From Lachnospiraceae bacterium (lineage in GTDB: Bacteria; Bacillota; Clostridia; Lachnospirales; Lachnospiraceae), in assembly GCA_030526195.1 (NCBI GenBank), contig JAUNDG010000004.1, positions 81,467 through 145,466 on the forward strand: DNA of 64,000 nucleotides, read 5' to 3'. The position numbers and the translations under genes were made by a program. Position 1 is the stretch's first letter, and each line of letters begins with the position of its first letter. Positions 17,926 to 27,200 of this stretch are shown one piece after another. The notes beneath the pieces were generated by a model, which saw only the letters and a list, made by a program, of their open reading frames with translations, was not told the DNA's origin and did not search any database.

Positions 17926-17957
17926 AAAGCGGTCGGGATTGACTCCGACCGCTTTTT
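17926..17957 (+). terminator. Intra-operon terminator between binding protein and permease
   Basis: Perfect 11-bp stem AAAGCGGTCGG/CCGACCGCTTT with an 8-base loop and T5. It probably lets only part of the transcripts continue into the permease and ATPase genes. Confidence 0.8.
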
Positions 17958-18013
17958 CCATGTAGAATAGTATAGTATGTTTTTTATATCATTATTATAC
18001 GGGGGAAGCATAA

Positions 18014-18943
18014 GTGGAAATTATCAAACTGTTTAATGCTTTACCGGGTGCCGTGGCTCAGGGTCTTATCTGGGGTATCATGGCGATCGGTGTTTACATT
18101 ACCTATAAGATCCTCGATATCGCGGATCTGACGGTAGACGGCACGATGTGTACAGGTGGTGCTGTCTGTGTCATGATGATGCTGAGCGGCCACAACGTGG
18201 TGACAGCTCTGGCCGTTGCGACCATTGCCGGTCTGTTGGCCGGTTTTGTGACCGGTGTGCTCCACACGGTCATGGGAATCCCGGCGATTCTGTCCGGTAT
18301 TCTGACCCAGCTGGGACTATATTCCGTTAACTTGTTGATATTGGGCGGCAAAGCCAACCAGGCCATCAATGTCGATAACTACGACCTGCTGGTGTCCCTG
18401 CGCTTTGTCAAAGTGGGCAATGTCTTCCAGAACACCATTTTCGTGGTCGCCCTGATCACGGTTGTCATGGTGGTCATCGTCTATTGCTTCTTCGGCACTG
18501 AAATCGGTGCAGCCCTTCGTGCCACAGGCTCCAACAATCGCATGGCCTGTGCTCAGGGTATCAACATCACCTTCACAAAGATTCTGGGCCTGATGCTGTC
18601 CAACGGTATCGTGGCTTTCTCATCAGCGCTGTATTCACAGTATCAGGGCTTTGCCGACGTTAACGCCGGCCGTGGTGCCATCGTTATCGGCCTGGCCTCT
18701 GTTATCATCGCTGAGGTGCTGTTTGACCGGTTTATCCATAACCTGGCCATCAAGCTCCTGTCTGTGTCAGTGGGTTCTATCATTTACTTCCTGGTTATCC
18801 AGATCGTCCTTTGGCTGGGTCTTGATTCCAACTATCTGAAGCTGCTGTCAGCTGTGATCGTAGCCATCTTCCTGGCTGTGCCGAACCTTCTTGAAAAATG
18901 GCGTATCAGAAGTGCTTATTCAGCAGGAGGGGAGGACGAGTAA
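18014..18943 (+). CDS. ABC importer permease
   Basis: Membrane subunit of 309 residues with about eight to nine hydrophobic segments, of the branched-chain amino acid/ribose type permease family (PF02653). Recognisable parts are LIWGIMAIGVYITYKILDIADLTVDG near the N-terminus and GSNNRMACAQGINITFTKILGL, the cytoplasmic coupling loop. The start is GTG with GGGGGAAG upstream. The stop overlaps the ATPase start as TAATG. It works with the lipoprotein at 16920 and the ATPase at 18943. Confidence 0.9.
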   Translation: MEIIKLFNALPGAVAQGLIWGIMAIGVYITYKILDIADLTVDGTMCTGGAVCVMMMLSGHNVVTALAVATIAGLLAGFVTGVLHTVMGIPAILSGILTQLGLYSVNLLILGGKANQAINVDNYDLLVSLRFVKVGNVFQNTIFVVALITVVMVVIVYCFFGTEIGAALRATGSNNRMACAQGINITFTKILGLMLSNGIVAFSSALYSQYQGFADVNAGRGAIVIGLASVIIAEVLFDRFIHNLAIKLLSVSVGSIIYFLVIQIVLWLGLDSNYLKLLSAVIVAIFLAVPNLLEKWRIRSAYSAGGEDE

Positions 18944-19737
18944 TGCTTGAGCTTCGTAATGTACAAAAGACCTTTAACAAAGGGACTATTAATGAAAAGA
19001 AAGCCTTAAGAGGCTTGAACCTGACATTAAATGACGGCGACTTCGTCACTGTCATCGGCGGTAATGGTGCCGGTAAGTCCACCATGCTGAATATGATCGC
19101 CGGTGTGTATCCCATCGATAAGGGCACGATCATGCTGAACGATACGGATATTTCACTGTGGCCGGAACATAAGAGAGCTAAATTCCTGGGTCGTGTGTTC
19201 CAGGATCCCATGATGGGGACCGCCGCCAGCATGCAGATCGAAGAAAACCTGGCGCTGGCCAATCGCCGCGGCAAGACCCGTGGTATGAAATGGTTCATCG
19301 GCTCCAAGGAACGTGAGATGTTCCGCGAACAGCTGAAGACCCTGGACCTTGGCCTTGAGGATCGTATGACCTCTCGTGTGGGCCTTCTGTCCGGTGGTCA
19401 GAGACAGGCCTTAACACTGCTGATGGCTACTCTGAAGCAGCCGGAACTTCTTCTTCTTGATGAACATACCGCAGCCCTCGACCCGAAGACAGCGGCCAAG
19501 GTTCTGGAACTGACAGAGAAGATCGTAACAGAAAATAACCTGACCACTCTGATGATCACCCATAATATGAAGCATGCCATTCGGTACGGCAACCGCCTCA
19601 TCATGATGTCAGAGGGTAAGATCATCTATGACGTATCCGGTGAAGAAAAGAAGAACCTGCAGGTATCTGACCTTCTGGAGAAATTCAAACAGGACGGCGA
19701 AGAACTGAGCAACGACCGCATGCTGCTGGAAAGCTGA
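18943..19737 (+). CDS. ABC importer ATP-binding protein
   Basis: Cytoplasmic ATPase of 264 residues. Walker A GGNGAGKSTMLN, Q-loop FQDPMMGT, signature LLSGGQRQAL, Walker B LLLLDEHTAALDP and H-loop ITHNMKHAI are all present. The open frame extends 15 codons upstream, but ATG 18943 overlaps the permease stop by one base and starts at the usual MLELRNVQKTF position. It energises the preceding importer. Confidence 0.93.
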   Translation: MLELRNVQKTFNKGTINEKKALRGLNLTLNDGDFVTVIGGNGAGKSTMLNMIAGVYPIDKGTIMLNDTDISLWPEHKRAKFLGRVFQDPMMGTAASMQIEENLALANRRGKTRGMKWFIGSKEREMFREQLKTLDLGLEDRMTSRVGLLSGGQRQALTLLMATLKQPELLLLDEHTAALDPKTAAKVLELTEKIVTENNLTTLMITHNMKHAIRYGNRLIMMSEGKIIYDVSGEEKKNLQVSDLLEKFKQDGEELSNDRMLLES

Positions 19738-19786
19738 TCGGTAACGTCCGCTTTGCTGTGAGTGGAAAATACTCTATAAAAAAATG

Positions 19787-19826
19787 AAACCGTGTGAAAA
19801 TGAGTCATCATTTTCACACGGTTTTT
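19787..19826. terminator. Bidirectional terminator after the ABC operon
   Basis: Perfect 17-bp stem with outer arms AAACCGTGTG and CACACGGTTT, 4-base loop, T5 after it. It lies between the ABC operon and the convergent FakA-like gene, whose stop is about 120 bases away. Confidence 0.85.
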
Positions 19827-19945
19827 CTATATGAGTTATGAAAAATACAAAGGTCCCGGAGAAAAGGCCGGCATTCGATTATCCGCCCGCCAATGATGGA
19901 CGGCTTGTACGCCGTAAGCATAGGGCGGTGGTTACTCTTCGGGCA

Positions 19946-21334
19946 CTATAATTCGAAAAGATAGTTCATGAGTGTCATATCATCCGAGAAGTAACGGATG
20001 CGGGGGACCGCGTCTGTCAGTTCATCGGGCAGTGACAGGGTGGTGTATAGGGTGACCACGGCATTTTCGGAGAATTGGAGAAGGGCTTCCTTGAAGGCTT
20101 CCTCCTCCCCGGACTCCCGGGCAAACACCTGCTCATGGCCCATACTCTTAAGGCCATCCGCGGTCAGGGTTTCCTCCACCATAAAGAGGGAGACCGTCGG
20201 CTTTGTCAGGCGGTCGCTGCCGCCGGAGAGCATGTTGTCCACCTTGGTGGACAGGAGCGGACCGCAGAGGGAAGCGGTGAAGAAGACCGCCTCCGGCTGA
20301 TTGGTGTGGAGATGGATTTTGATCTTATCATCACCCACGGCCGGGATGAGACAATCCCCCAGAGCGGATAACTGTTGCGTCAGGATAGCGGCCTTGTCCT
20401 CGCCGGCACGGCCAATGACGCATTCCGTACAGTATTTGAAAGCGGTGGCGTAGGGATCGGCCAAGGATGCCGACATGTTTGCAATGGGGGCCGGTTCTGT
20501 CAGCCCGTTTTCAACCGGTGCGAGAGTGGCTGAGCCGGCCAGAGTCTGACCGGTGGGTTCGCCGGTGGTCAGATTGGTCATGGCATGATCAACAGTTGGC
20601 ATTTTGAGAACAGGCCGATAAACCGAAGTTGTATTGTTGATGGCGGAGATGTTCCGACAAAAGGCTTCGTAGTGCCGGCTGCAGACAGCATCGGATGAGG
20701 TGTCTGCCCATTCGCCTGAGGTAGCCTCATTTTCCCGGAAGGCCCGGGCGAAACCATCGAGAATCATGGAAAAGCCGAGCGCACCGGCATCGATGACACC
20801 GTAGTGCGCCAGACAGGGATTCTGGTGGCAGGTGAGGGGGAGCACGGCATAGGCTTCGTCCGCCATACGCTGCATGAGAAGGGCAGGGTCATTTTCCTTC
20901 AAAAATGTCTGTCCGGCTTCCGCTGCTTTTTCGGCTACCGTGAGGATAGTACCGGGCATGGGATTGGTGACCCCGGTGCAGGCGGTTCGGGCGCCGGCGG
21001 CAAAGGCATGGGCCAGAGCGCGGCTGTCCGGATCGGTGTCGGTGGGCAGGGCTTCAGCAAAGCCCTTGAAAAACAGGGTCAGGATGGTGCCGGAATTGCC
21101 ACGGGCTTCCTCCAGTAAAATGGCGGCGGCTTCCCGACAGAGGGCGCCGGCCGACGGGTGGGGGGTGAGACCCTGGCGCACGGCCTCCAATGAGGCGCGC
21201 ATATTGATGCCGGTGTCCTTGTCGGCCACCGGAAAGACATTCAGTTGATTCAAAAGCTCCGCATGGGCGGCCAGGTTATCGGCAGCCATGATGAAGCCGT
21301 TGTAAAGGGTGTCAGATGTGAGTAAAGCGGCCAT
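19946..21334 (-). CDS. DAK2-domain protein, FakA-like fatty acid kinase subunit
   Basis: 462 residues. The N-terminal 200 residues form the Dak2/DhaL-type nucleotide-binding domain (LLNQLNVFPVADKDTGINM, ARGNSGTILTLFFKGF, GVIDAGALGFSMILDGF). In the usual NVFPVPDGDTGTNM the two acidic residues bind metal and ADP; here the glycine between them is lysine, while DxDTG remains. The C-terminal part (about 290-460) fits the FakA C-terminal domain but is short compared with the usual 550-residue FakA. Fatty acid kinase phosphorylates exogenous or recycled fatty acids held by FakB (DegV) proteins; a DegV gene lies divergently 235 bases away, supporting this role. Confidence 0.8.
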   Translation of the reverse strand: MAALLTSDTLYNGFIMAADNLAAHAELLNQLNVFPVADKDTGINMRASLEAVRQGLTPHPSAGALCREAAAILLEEARGNSGTILTLFFKGFAEALPTDTDPDSRALAHAFAAGARTACTGVTNPMPGTILTVAEKAAEAGQTFLKENDPALLMQRMADEAYAVLPLTCHQNPCLAHYGVIDAGALGFSMILDGFARAFRENEATSGEWADTSSDAVCSRHYEAFCRNISAINNTTSVYRPVLKMPTVDHAMTNLTTGEPTGQTLAGSATLAPVENGLTEPAPIANMSASLADPYATAFKYCTECVIGRAGEDKAAILTQQLSALGDCLIPAVGDDKIKIHLHTNQPEAVFFTASLCGPLLSTKVDNMLSGGSDRLTKPTVSLFMVEETLTADGLKSMGHEQVFARESGEEEAFKEALLQFSENAVVTLYTTLSLPDELTDAVPRIRYFSDDMTLMNYLFEL

Positions 21335-21425
21335 GATTGGTCCTTTCGTGTTGCCGCGCAGACGGCAAAGATTACATTCATTATACTGACAGGATAGGCA
21401 GATTGGTACCCTGCAGATGTGTGTA

Positions 21426-21441
21426 TTGTGTTAATACACAA
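21426..21441. promoter_or_regulatory. Palindrome in the fakA-degV divergent region
   Basis: Perfect 6-4-6 inverted repeat TTGTGT-TAAT-ACACAA between the two divergent genes. A possible degV-side promoter follows: TTGCGC, 17 bases, CATAAT near 21490-21513. It is a candidate operator for a shared regulator; identity unknown. Confidence 0.4.
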
Positions 21442-21569
21442 TTTAGAAAGTTAACAAATGTGTAATAGTTCGGGGGATTGTCACTTGCGCTATTTTGTTG
21501 ATTATTGCATAATGGAGTATACGGAAAATCAGGATAGTATCGGCTATCGGGCGAAGAAAGGAACAGGCT

Positions 21570-22418
21570 GTGAAGATTGCGATCGTTACCCAGACAGGCA
21601 GTGATATGCCGCTGGCAGAAGCGGAAAAGCTGGGCGTTACGGTGATGCCGGACGTGGTCATTTTTGGCGATACAGCCTATCGGAATATGTACGACCTGAC
21701 GGCCGACAGCTTCTATGAACGGCTGAAGGCAGCGGAGGTTCTTCCCACCAGCTCGCATCCTTCTTTGGGGGATTTTTGCGAGGGCTTTCGCCGGGCGGCG
21801 GAGGGGGCAGACGCTGTGTTATTTCTTGGCGTGACCTCCCGGATGTCCGGCAGCTTTGAAACGGCGGTGGCCGCGGCAAAGCTCCTGAAAGAGGAGGGCT
21901 TTAAGGTGCCGATCTATCCTTATGATACGTTGCAATGTTCCCACGGCATGGCCATGCTGGTGCGGGAAGCCTGTCGGCTGGCGCATGAGGGACTCACATG
22001 TGAAGCCATCATGGAGCAGCTGGAGGTTTACCGGCACAAGGTGGGGCAGTATTTTATCCTGGATACCTTAAAGTATGCCGCCAAGGGCGGTCGCGTGGGA
22101 GCTATCAAGGCTCTGGCGGCCGACAAGATGGGCATCAAGCCGCTGATGGTCTTTGACGAAGGTGTGGTGCGGGACATCGCTCTGGCCAGAGGCTTTGCGG
22201 ATGGTCTCAAAAAGGTATACGAGAAATTTGAACTTGAGGCTGACAAGACAAAGCCCGTGACGGTCTTTCATCTGGAGGCACCGGAACGTGCCCGGGAGCT
22301 GGCTGACATGATCACGGCCCATTATCCCGAAACACCGATCACCATCGATTATGTGGGCCCTGTCATCGGTCTTTATGCCGGACCCGGCGGTGCCGGTCTG
22401 GCCTTCGAAAAAGCTTGA
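21570..22418 (+). CDS. DegV family protein, FakB-like fatty acid-binding
   Basis: 282 residues, typical of DegV (PF02645). MKIAIVTQTGSDMPLAEAEKLGVTVMPDVVIFGD is the N-terminal signature (spread over about 34 residues). Lipid-head contacts are expected at PTSSHPSLGDF (about 59-70) and LGVTSRMSGSF (about 91-101). FYLDTLKYAAKGGR-type motif appears as FILDTLKYAAKGGRVG. FakB proteins deliver a bound fatty acid to FakA for phosphorylation. GTG start with AAAGGA upstream. It leads a likely operon with the methyltransferase and GH3-type enzyme. Confidence 0.88.
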   Translation: MKIAIVTQTGSDMPLAEAEKLGVTVMPDVVIFGDTAYRNMYDLTADSFYERLKAAEVLPTSSHPSLGDFCEGFRRAAEGADAVLFLGVTSRMSGSFETAVAAAKLLKEEGFKVPIYPYDTLQCSHGMAMLVREACRLAHEGLTCEAIMEQLEVYRHKVGQYFILDTLKYAAKGGRVGAIKALAADKMGIKPLMVFDEGVVRDIALARGFADGLKKVYEKFELEADKTKPVTVFHLEAPERARELADMITAHYPETPITIDYVGPVIGLYAGPGGAGLAFEKA

Positions 22419-22424
22419 TAATAT

Positions 22425-23042
22425 ATGATCTTAAGTGTTGTGTTGACGATACCGGCCTGCCTGTGCCTTGTGATGTTTGAGGTGATCAAGGTGAAGGCCT
22501 TCCGGGAAAACCGGCGGATCGCGAATCCATTTTTTGTGCCGGGGGTGTTGCTTCTGGCGGCAGCCTGGGGACATGTGCTGATCCGGTATTTTCATACGGG
22601 ACCGCTGGGGCCTGTGAGCTTTCCGGTGCGTCTTGTGATCGGCGGGTGTCTTGCGGCAGCGTCGCTCATTTTCTACGGATACGTGCTCTTTTTCGCTCTG
22701 CCCGGGGGAACCTACGGCGATGCGGCGGGGGCATCAGAGTTGTCCAAAGAGGGCATCTACGGGTGGTGTCGTCATCCCGGGTTTTATGGCTTTACAGCCC
22801 TGGCCCTGTCTTTGGCCTTGCTTTCCGGGAGCCTGGAGGCACTGGCCGCGGGAGTAATCTACTCACTGCTTAACCTTGTGTATATCGTGGTGCAGGATCG
22901 CTGCTGGTTTCCGGTCTATATCGCCGGGTATGAGCAGTACCGTCGGGACGTGCCGTTTCTGGGATTTCCGCCGAGGAAGCCAATAAACACAAGAGAAGTG
23001 TCCGGTCTGAAGCAGACTCATTTTCATAAGAAAGAATTATAA
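22425..23042 (+). CDS. Isoprenylcysteine/phospholipid methyltransferase-like membrane protein
   Basis: 205 residues with about five hydrophobic segments. The C-terminal part carries motifs of the ICMT/PEMT-type membrane methyltransferases: SKEGIYGWCRHPGFYGF (SAM-binding region) and VQDRCWFPVYIAGYEQYRRDVPFLG. It probably methylates a small lipid or lipid-linked molecule at the membrane. Start 6 bases after the degV stop suggests translational coupling. The acceptor is unknown; the family is poorly resolved by sequence alone. Confidence 0.7.
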   Translation: MILSVVLTIPACLCLVMFEVIKVKAFRENRRIANPFFVPGVLLLAAAWGHVLIRYFHTGPLGPVSFPVRLVIGGCLAAASLIFYGYVLFFALPGGTYGDAAGASELSKEGIYGWCRHPGFYGFTALALSLALLSGSLEALAAGVIYSLLNLVYIVVQDRCWFPVYIAGYEQYRRDVPFLGFPPRKPINTREVSGLKQTHFHKKEL

Positions 23043-23077
23043 GTTTACATAAAATAAAGGGGAAAGGAGGTAGACAG

Positions 23078-24709
23078 ATGCGATTCAAGGAGAAGCTGGA
23101 TCAGTATACAAAGGCTGAGATCTGGGAAGAGTATTGCGGATTCCTGGATTTGTCCATGGATGATTATATGAAGATTCAGTTCCGGCTTCTGAAGGAGCAG
23201 CTGTCACGTTTTGCCTCCTGCAGCCTGGGGCAGCACATCATGAAGGGGCAGAATCCCGTCACCATCGGGGATTTTCTGAAAATGATTCCGCTGACCACCT
23301 ACGAGGATTATCAGGGGTTCCTCCTGGAGAAACGGGAGGATACGCTGTGCGGCAAGCCGGTGGCCTGGCTGAAGACCACCTGGGAGAGCGGCGAGCGGCC
23401 TGATAAGGTGGCGCCCTATACCCGCGAAATGCTGGATACGTATACGCGGAATATTCAGGCGGCCATGATCCTGTCCACTTCAGATAAGAAGGGACAGTTC
23501 AAGGTCTATTCCGGGGCCAAGGTTCTTTACGGCCTGGCACCGATGCCCTATGCCACGGGGCTCTTTCCGATGCTCATTGAGCCGGAGATTAATCTGAAAT
23601 TTATGCCCTCCGTGAAAGAAGCGGCGCATTTGTCATTTTCGCAGCAGAATAAGGAGGGTTTCAAGCAGGCCCTGAAGAGCGGAATCGACCAGTTCTTCGG
23701 GATGTCGTCTATTGTCTATCGCATCACGCGGCAGTTCGAGTCCCTGATGTCCGGTGGTGGTGCCGGCATGAAGAAGGGGCTGGGAATCCGTCCGGATATG
23801 CTGTGCAAGATCGCCAAGGCGAAATACCTGAGCAAACGGGATGATCGCCCGATCCGGCCGGCGGACATTTTCGAACTGGACGGCTTTGTCTGTGTCGGGA
23901 CGGACACGGCGCTTTACAAGGATGAGCTGGAGGCAGCCTGGGGTCGTCGGCCGCTGGAGATCCACGGCGGCACGGAGACGGCGTGTCTGGCCACCGAAAC
24001 CTGGAGCAAGGACGGTCTCGTCTTTTTCCCGGATACGGCCTTCTATGAGTTCATTCCCAAAGCGGAGATGCTCAAAAATGAGAAGGATCCGTCATACGTA
24101 CCTCGGACGTATCTTATGGATGAAGTCAGCGCCAACGAAGAATATGAGCTGGTGGTGACCATTTTCAAAGGCGGGGCCTTTATGCGTTATCGGCCCGGTG
24201 ATATGTACCGGTGTCTGCGCACCTCCAATGAAAAAGACGGCCTGAAGCTGCCTCAGTTTGAATATGTGGATCGTGTGCCTTCCGTGATCGATATCGCAGG
24301 CTTTACACGTTTTACGGAACGCAGCATTAACCGCGTGCTTGAGATTTCCGGTCTGCCCATCAGTGACTGGTTTGCCGTGAAGGAGTATAATGAGGAGAAA
24401 AGCTCCTTTATGCACCTTTACATGGAGGTGGACAGCACGTCACCGCGGGCTGATTTCCTCTCGGCAGAGGTGATCCGGGATCACATGAGTGCGTATTACA
24501 GTCAGTACGATCATGACTACAGTGATCTGAAGCGCATGCTGGGCACCGATCCGGCCATTGTGACGGTGATTCCCGAAGGGGCGATCAAGCGTTATGAGCG
24601 GTCTTGCGGTCTGGAAATGCGGCGCATGAACCCGTCCCATGCAGATGTTTTAAACCTGCTGAATATGCTCGGCTCACCGTTCGGCAGAGGAGGTGACATC
24701 ATTGAGTAG
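23078..24709 (+). CDS. GH3-family acyl-adenylating protein
   Basis: 543 residues resembling the GH3 (auxin-responsive promoter) family, which adenylates carboxylic acids and joins them to amino acids. Visible marks: MIPLTTYEDYQGFL, KTTWESGERPDKVAPYTREM, YGLAPMPYATGLFP, LEIHGGTETACLA (ATP-binding turn, about 298-310), RYRPGDMYRC, and VDRVPSVIDIAGFTRFTERSI. GAAAGGAGG precedes the ATG. It follows a fatty-acid kinase partner and a lipid methyltransferase, so the acid may be a fatty acid or lipid derivative. Substrate is inference. It overlaps the start of the next gene by 8 bases. Confidence 0.8.
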   Translation: MRFKEKLDQYTKAEIWEEYCGFLDLSMDDYMKIQFRLLKEQLSRFASCSLGQHIMKGQNPVTIGDFLKMIPLTTYEDYQGFLLEKREDTLCGKPVAWLKTTWESGERPDKVAPYTREMLDTYTRNIQAAMILSTSDKKGQFKVYSGAKVLYGLAPMPYATGLFPMLIEPEINLKFMPSVKEAAHLSFSQQNKEGFKQALKSGIDQFFGMSSIVYRITRQFESLMSGGGAGMKKGLGIRPDMLCKIAKAKYLSKRDDRPIRPADIFELDGFVCVGTDTALYKDELEAAWGRRPLEIHGGTETACLATETWSKDGLVFFPDTAFYEFIPKAEMLKNEKDPSYVPRTYLMDEVSANEEYELVVTIFKGGAFMRYRPGDMYRCLRTSNEKDGLKLPQFEYVDRVPSVIDIAGFTRFTERSINRVLEISGLPISDWFAVKEYNEEKSSFMHLYMEVDSTSPRADFLSAEVIRDHMSAYYSQYDHDYSDLKRMLGTDPAIVTVIPEGAIKRYERSCGLEMRRMNPSHADVLNLLNMLGSPFGRGGDIIE

Positions 24710-27200
24710 TCTGAATGCGGCAGTTTTTACCACGATTCCGGCTATTGCCCTTATTTTTAATATTTTTCTGTTCTCAACTCTGCTGACCGCAAAGAAGGAC
24801 AAGGCTGTCTACTCCTTTATGACACTGCTGCTGGCCTTCATCCTGTGGACCGGTGGTTCCCTGTTCATGCGTATGGGGATGCGGCCGGATCCCATTTTCT
24901 GGTGGAAGGTGTCGCTGGCGGGTCTTTTCCTGGTGCCGTACCTTTTGTACCTGCTGGCCTGCAACTTCTCGGAGCAGAAGGGTTATTTTCTGAAGATTCT
25001 GTTGGGACTGGCCACCGGTGTGGTGGTGATCCTCAACTTCTTTAATGTGTTCCTGACCTCCCCGGAATTTACCCTGGAGAGCGGCCATAAGGTGGTGCAT
25101 TACAGCGCCACGATGTGGGCGCTCATTCCGGTGGTGCTGGATGTTTTCATCCTCATCATGTGCTGGGCGGTGCTGTTCCGCAGCGTCAAAAAGTACGGGG
25201 TGCCCATCAGCTATTACACACCGCTGTTTATCGGTGTTGTCATCATGTTTGTGGGGGTCTTCCTTGATCTGGTCCCCATGTTTAACTCCATGCCCTTCGA
25301 TACGCTGGGCTGTGCGCTGAATGCCATCTGTATTTACTATGCTTTCTGCAAGAAGCGGGTGTATTCGCTGCATCAGATCACATCCCGGGGCGCCATGTAT
25401 GTGGTGAGCATCATCATTATCGGTGTGACCACACCGGCCTATGTGCGCATCATTGAGCGGCTCAATCTGACTTACACACCGCATCTGGTGGCGGTGTCTA
25501 TTCTTATTTATGCCATCATCGCGATATCACTGTTCATTTTGCTGAATAAGCTTAATGACGGTGTCTTCGTCAAGGAACAGAATCGCCGGACGGATACGGT
25601 GAAAGAATTCTCGGACTGCGTCAATTCCACGTTGAATGAGAAGGATATCCTGAACCGTTTTCTGGAGATCTGTCGGGAGGAAGTGCCCACGGATCACCTG
25701 TATGTCTGCATGTTCAATAAGGATGCGGACCGTTACGAAAGCCTGCCGGGCATCGACTCTCTGGAAATGCCCATCATGGTGCAGCGGGCCAATCCTATTA
25801 TCGAATATCTGCAGATGAAAAACGGTGGCATCGTCTATCAGGATTTCAAACGCCATATGCTGTACCGCAGCATGTGGGAGGATGAGAAGGAAACGCTGGA
25901 ATTCCTGAAGATCGCCTACATTCTGCCTTTTAAAGATGAAAGAAACATCCTGGGCTTTGCGTTGTTTACCAACAAGGCCGGCAATAAGGCCTTTGGCTAT
26001 AATGAGATCAATTTCCTTGAATCCATTGCCAATGTGACCACCATTGCCTTAAAGAATGCTCATCTCTACAGTGAGCTTGAGCGGGAAGCTCAGCTGGATA
26101 CCCTGACAACTCTTTACAACCGCCGGACCTTCAACCGGAAGATGAATGAGATCATCGAGGAGCAGGGTGTACGGCCGGTATCTTTGATTCTCTTTAATCT
26201 GGATGATTTCGGTCTCTACAATGAGCTGTACGGCAATGAAGAGGGCGATATCATGCTCCAGAAATTCGCCGGTATTCTGAACAGTGTGTTCGGTTCCGGT
26301 GCGGTGCTGTCCCGTTATAACGGCAATGAGTACATGGCCCTGATGCCCGCCACGGATGCGGATACAGCCATGCGCTATGCGGAACGGGTGAAGGAGCAGC
26401 TGGCCTGCCACATCGAAAGCGGCCGGGAGAATACCAAGAAGTTCCTGACATTCTCCGCCGCCATCTGCGCTTACCCGGCGGTGGCTTCCAATGCCAACGA
26501 ACTCATCACCTATGTCAATCTGGCCATGTTCCACATCAAGCACAGCGGCAAGAATCAGATCATGATCTATCATGCCGAGCTGCAGAAGGGGAGCGGTGAG
26601 GAGGACAAGGCCGAAAATATCTACGAGCTGACATCCACCATTTTCGCGCTGACCGCGGCCATCGATGCGAAGGATCATTACACCTTCAATCATTCCCGCT
26701 GTGTGTCGGAATACGCTACCCAGCTGGCCACCTGTGCCGGTCTGCCGGCGGACTATGTGGAGATCATCCGTCAGGCCGGGCTTCTGCATGACATCGGCAA
26801 GATCGGTATCCCGGATGCCATTCTCACGAAGCAGGGCAAGCTGACAGACGACGAGTTCTTCATCATGCGTCAGCACGTGGAGCGTTCCATTGAAATGATT
26901 CGGCATCTGCCGTCACTTGACTATGTCATCCCGGCGGTGGTCGGTCATCACGAACGCTTTGACGGATCCGGTTATCCGCGGGGCATTTCCGGGGAAGACA
27001 TTCCCATTGGGGCCCGGTGTCTGGCAATCGCCGACTCCTTCGATGCCATGGTGTCCCGTCGGTGCTACAAGGACAAGATGCCTCTGGAGCGGGCACTGAG
27101 CGAGATCCTGGGGAACCTGGGCACTCAGTTCGATCCGGAGCTGGGCAAGCTGTTCGTGGACAAGGTCCGCAGCGGCGAGATCAGTGTCATCGATTATTAA
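24702..27200 (+). CDS. 7TM-GAF-degenerate GGDEF-HD-GYP signalling protein
   Basis: 832 residues. About 1-270 is a seven-helix membrane sensor (histidine-kinase N-terminal 7TM type). About 290-460 is GAF-like. About 470-620 is a GGDEF domain (LDTLTTLYNRRTFNR) whose active site reads RYNGNEYM instead of RYGGDEF, so it is probably not a cyclase. About 650-830 is HD-GYP with HDIGKIGIPD and HHERFDGSGYPRG intact, so c-di-GMP breakdown is likely. I prefer TTG 24702, which has GAGGAGG 8 bases upstream; GTG 24693 overlaps that site. It overlaps the GH3 gene, tying c-di-GMP turnover to the lipid operon. Confidence 0.88.
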   Translation: MSSLNAAVFTTIPAIALIFNIFLFSTLLTAKKDKAVYSFMTLLLAFILWTGGSLFMRMGMRPDPIFWWKVSLAGLFLVPYLLYLLACNFSEQKGYFLKILLGLATGVVVILNFFNVFLTSPEFTLESGHKVVHYSATMWALIPVVLDVFILIMCWAVLFRSVKKYGVPISYYTPLFIGVVIMFVGVFLDLVPMFNSMPFDTLGCALNAICIYYAFCKKRVYSLHQITSRGAMYVVSIIIIGVTTPAYVRIIERLNLTYTPHLVAVSILIYAIIAISLFILLNKLNDGVFVKEQNRRTDTVKEFSDCVNSTLNEKDILNRFLEICREEVPTDHLYVCMFNKDADRYESLPGIDSLEMPIMVQRANPIIEYLQMKNGGIVYQDFKRHMLYRSMWEDEKETLEFLKIAYILPFKDERNILGFALFTNKAGNKAFGYNEINFLESIANVTTIALKNAHLYSELEREAQLDTLTTLYNRRTFNRKMNEIIEEQGVRPVSLILFNLDDFGLYNELYGNEEGDIMLQKFAGILNSVFGSGAVLSRYNGNEYMALMPATDADTAMRYAERVKEQLACHIESGRENTKKFLTFSAAICAYPAVASNANELITYVNLAMFHIKHSGKNQIMIYHAELQKGSGEEDKAENIYELTSTIFALTAAIDAKDHYTFNHSRCVSEYATQLATCAGLPADYVEIIRQAGLLHDIGKIGIPDAILTKQGKLTDDEFFIMRQHVERSIEMIRHLPSLDYVIPAVVGHHERFDGSGYPRGISGEDIPIGARCLAIADSFDAMVSRRCYKDKMPLERALSEILGNLGTQFDPELGKLFVDKVRSGEISVIDY

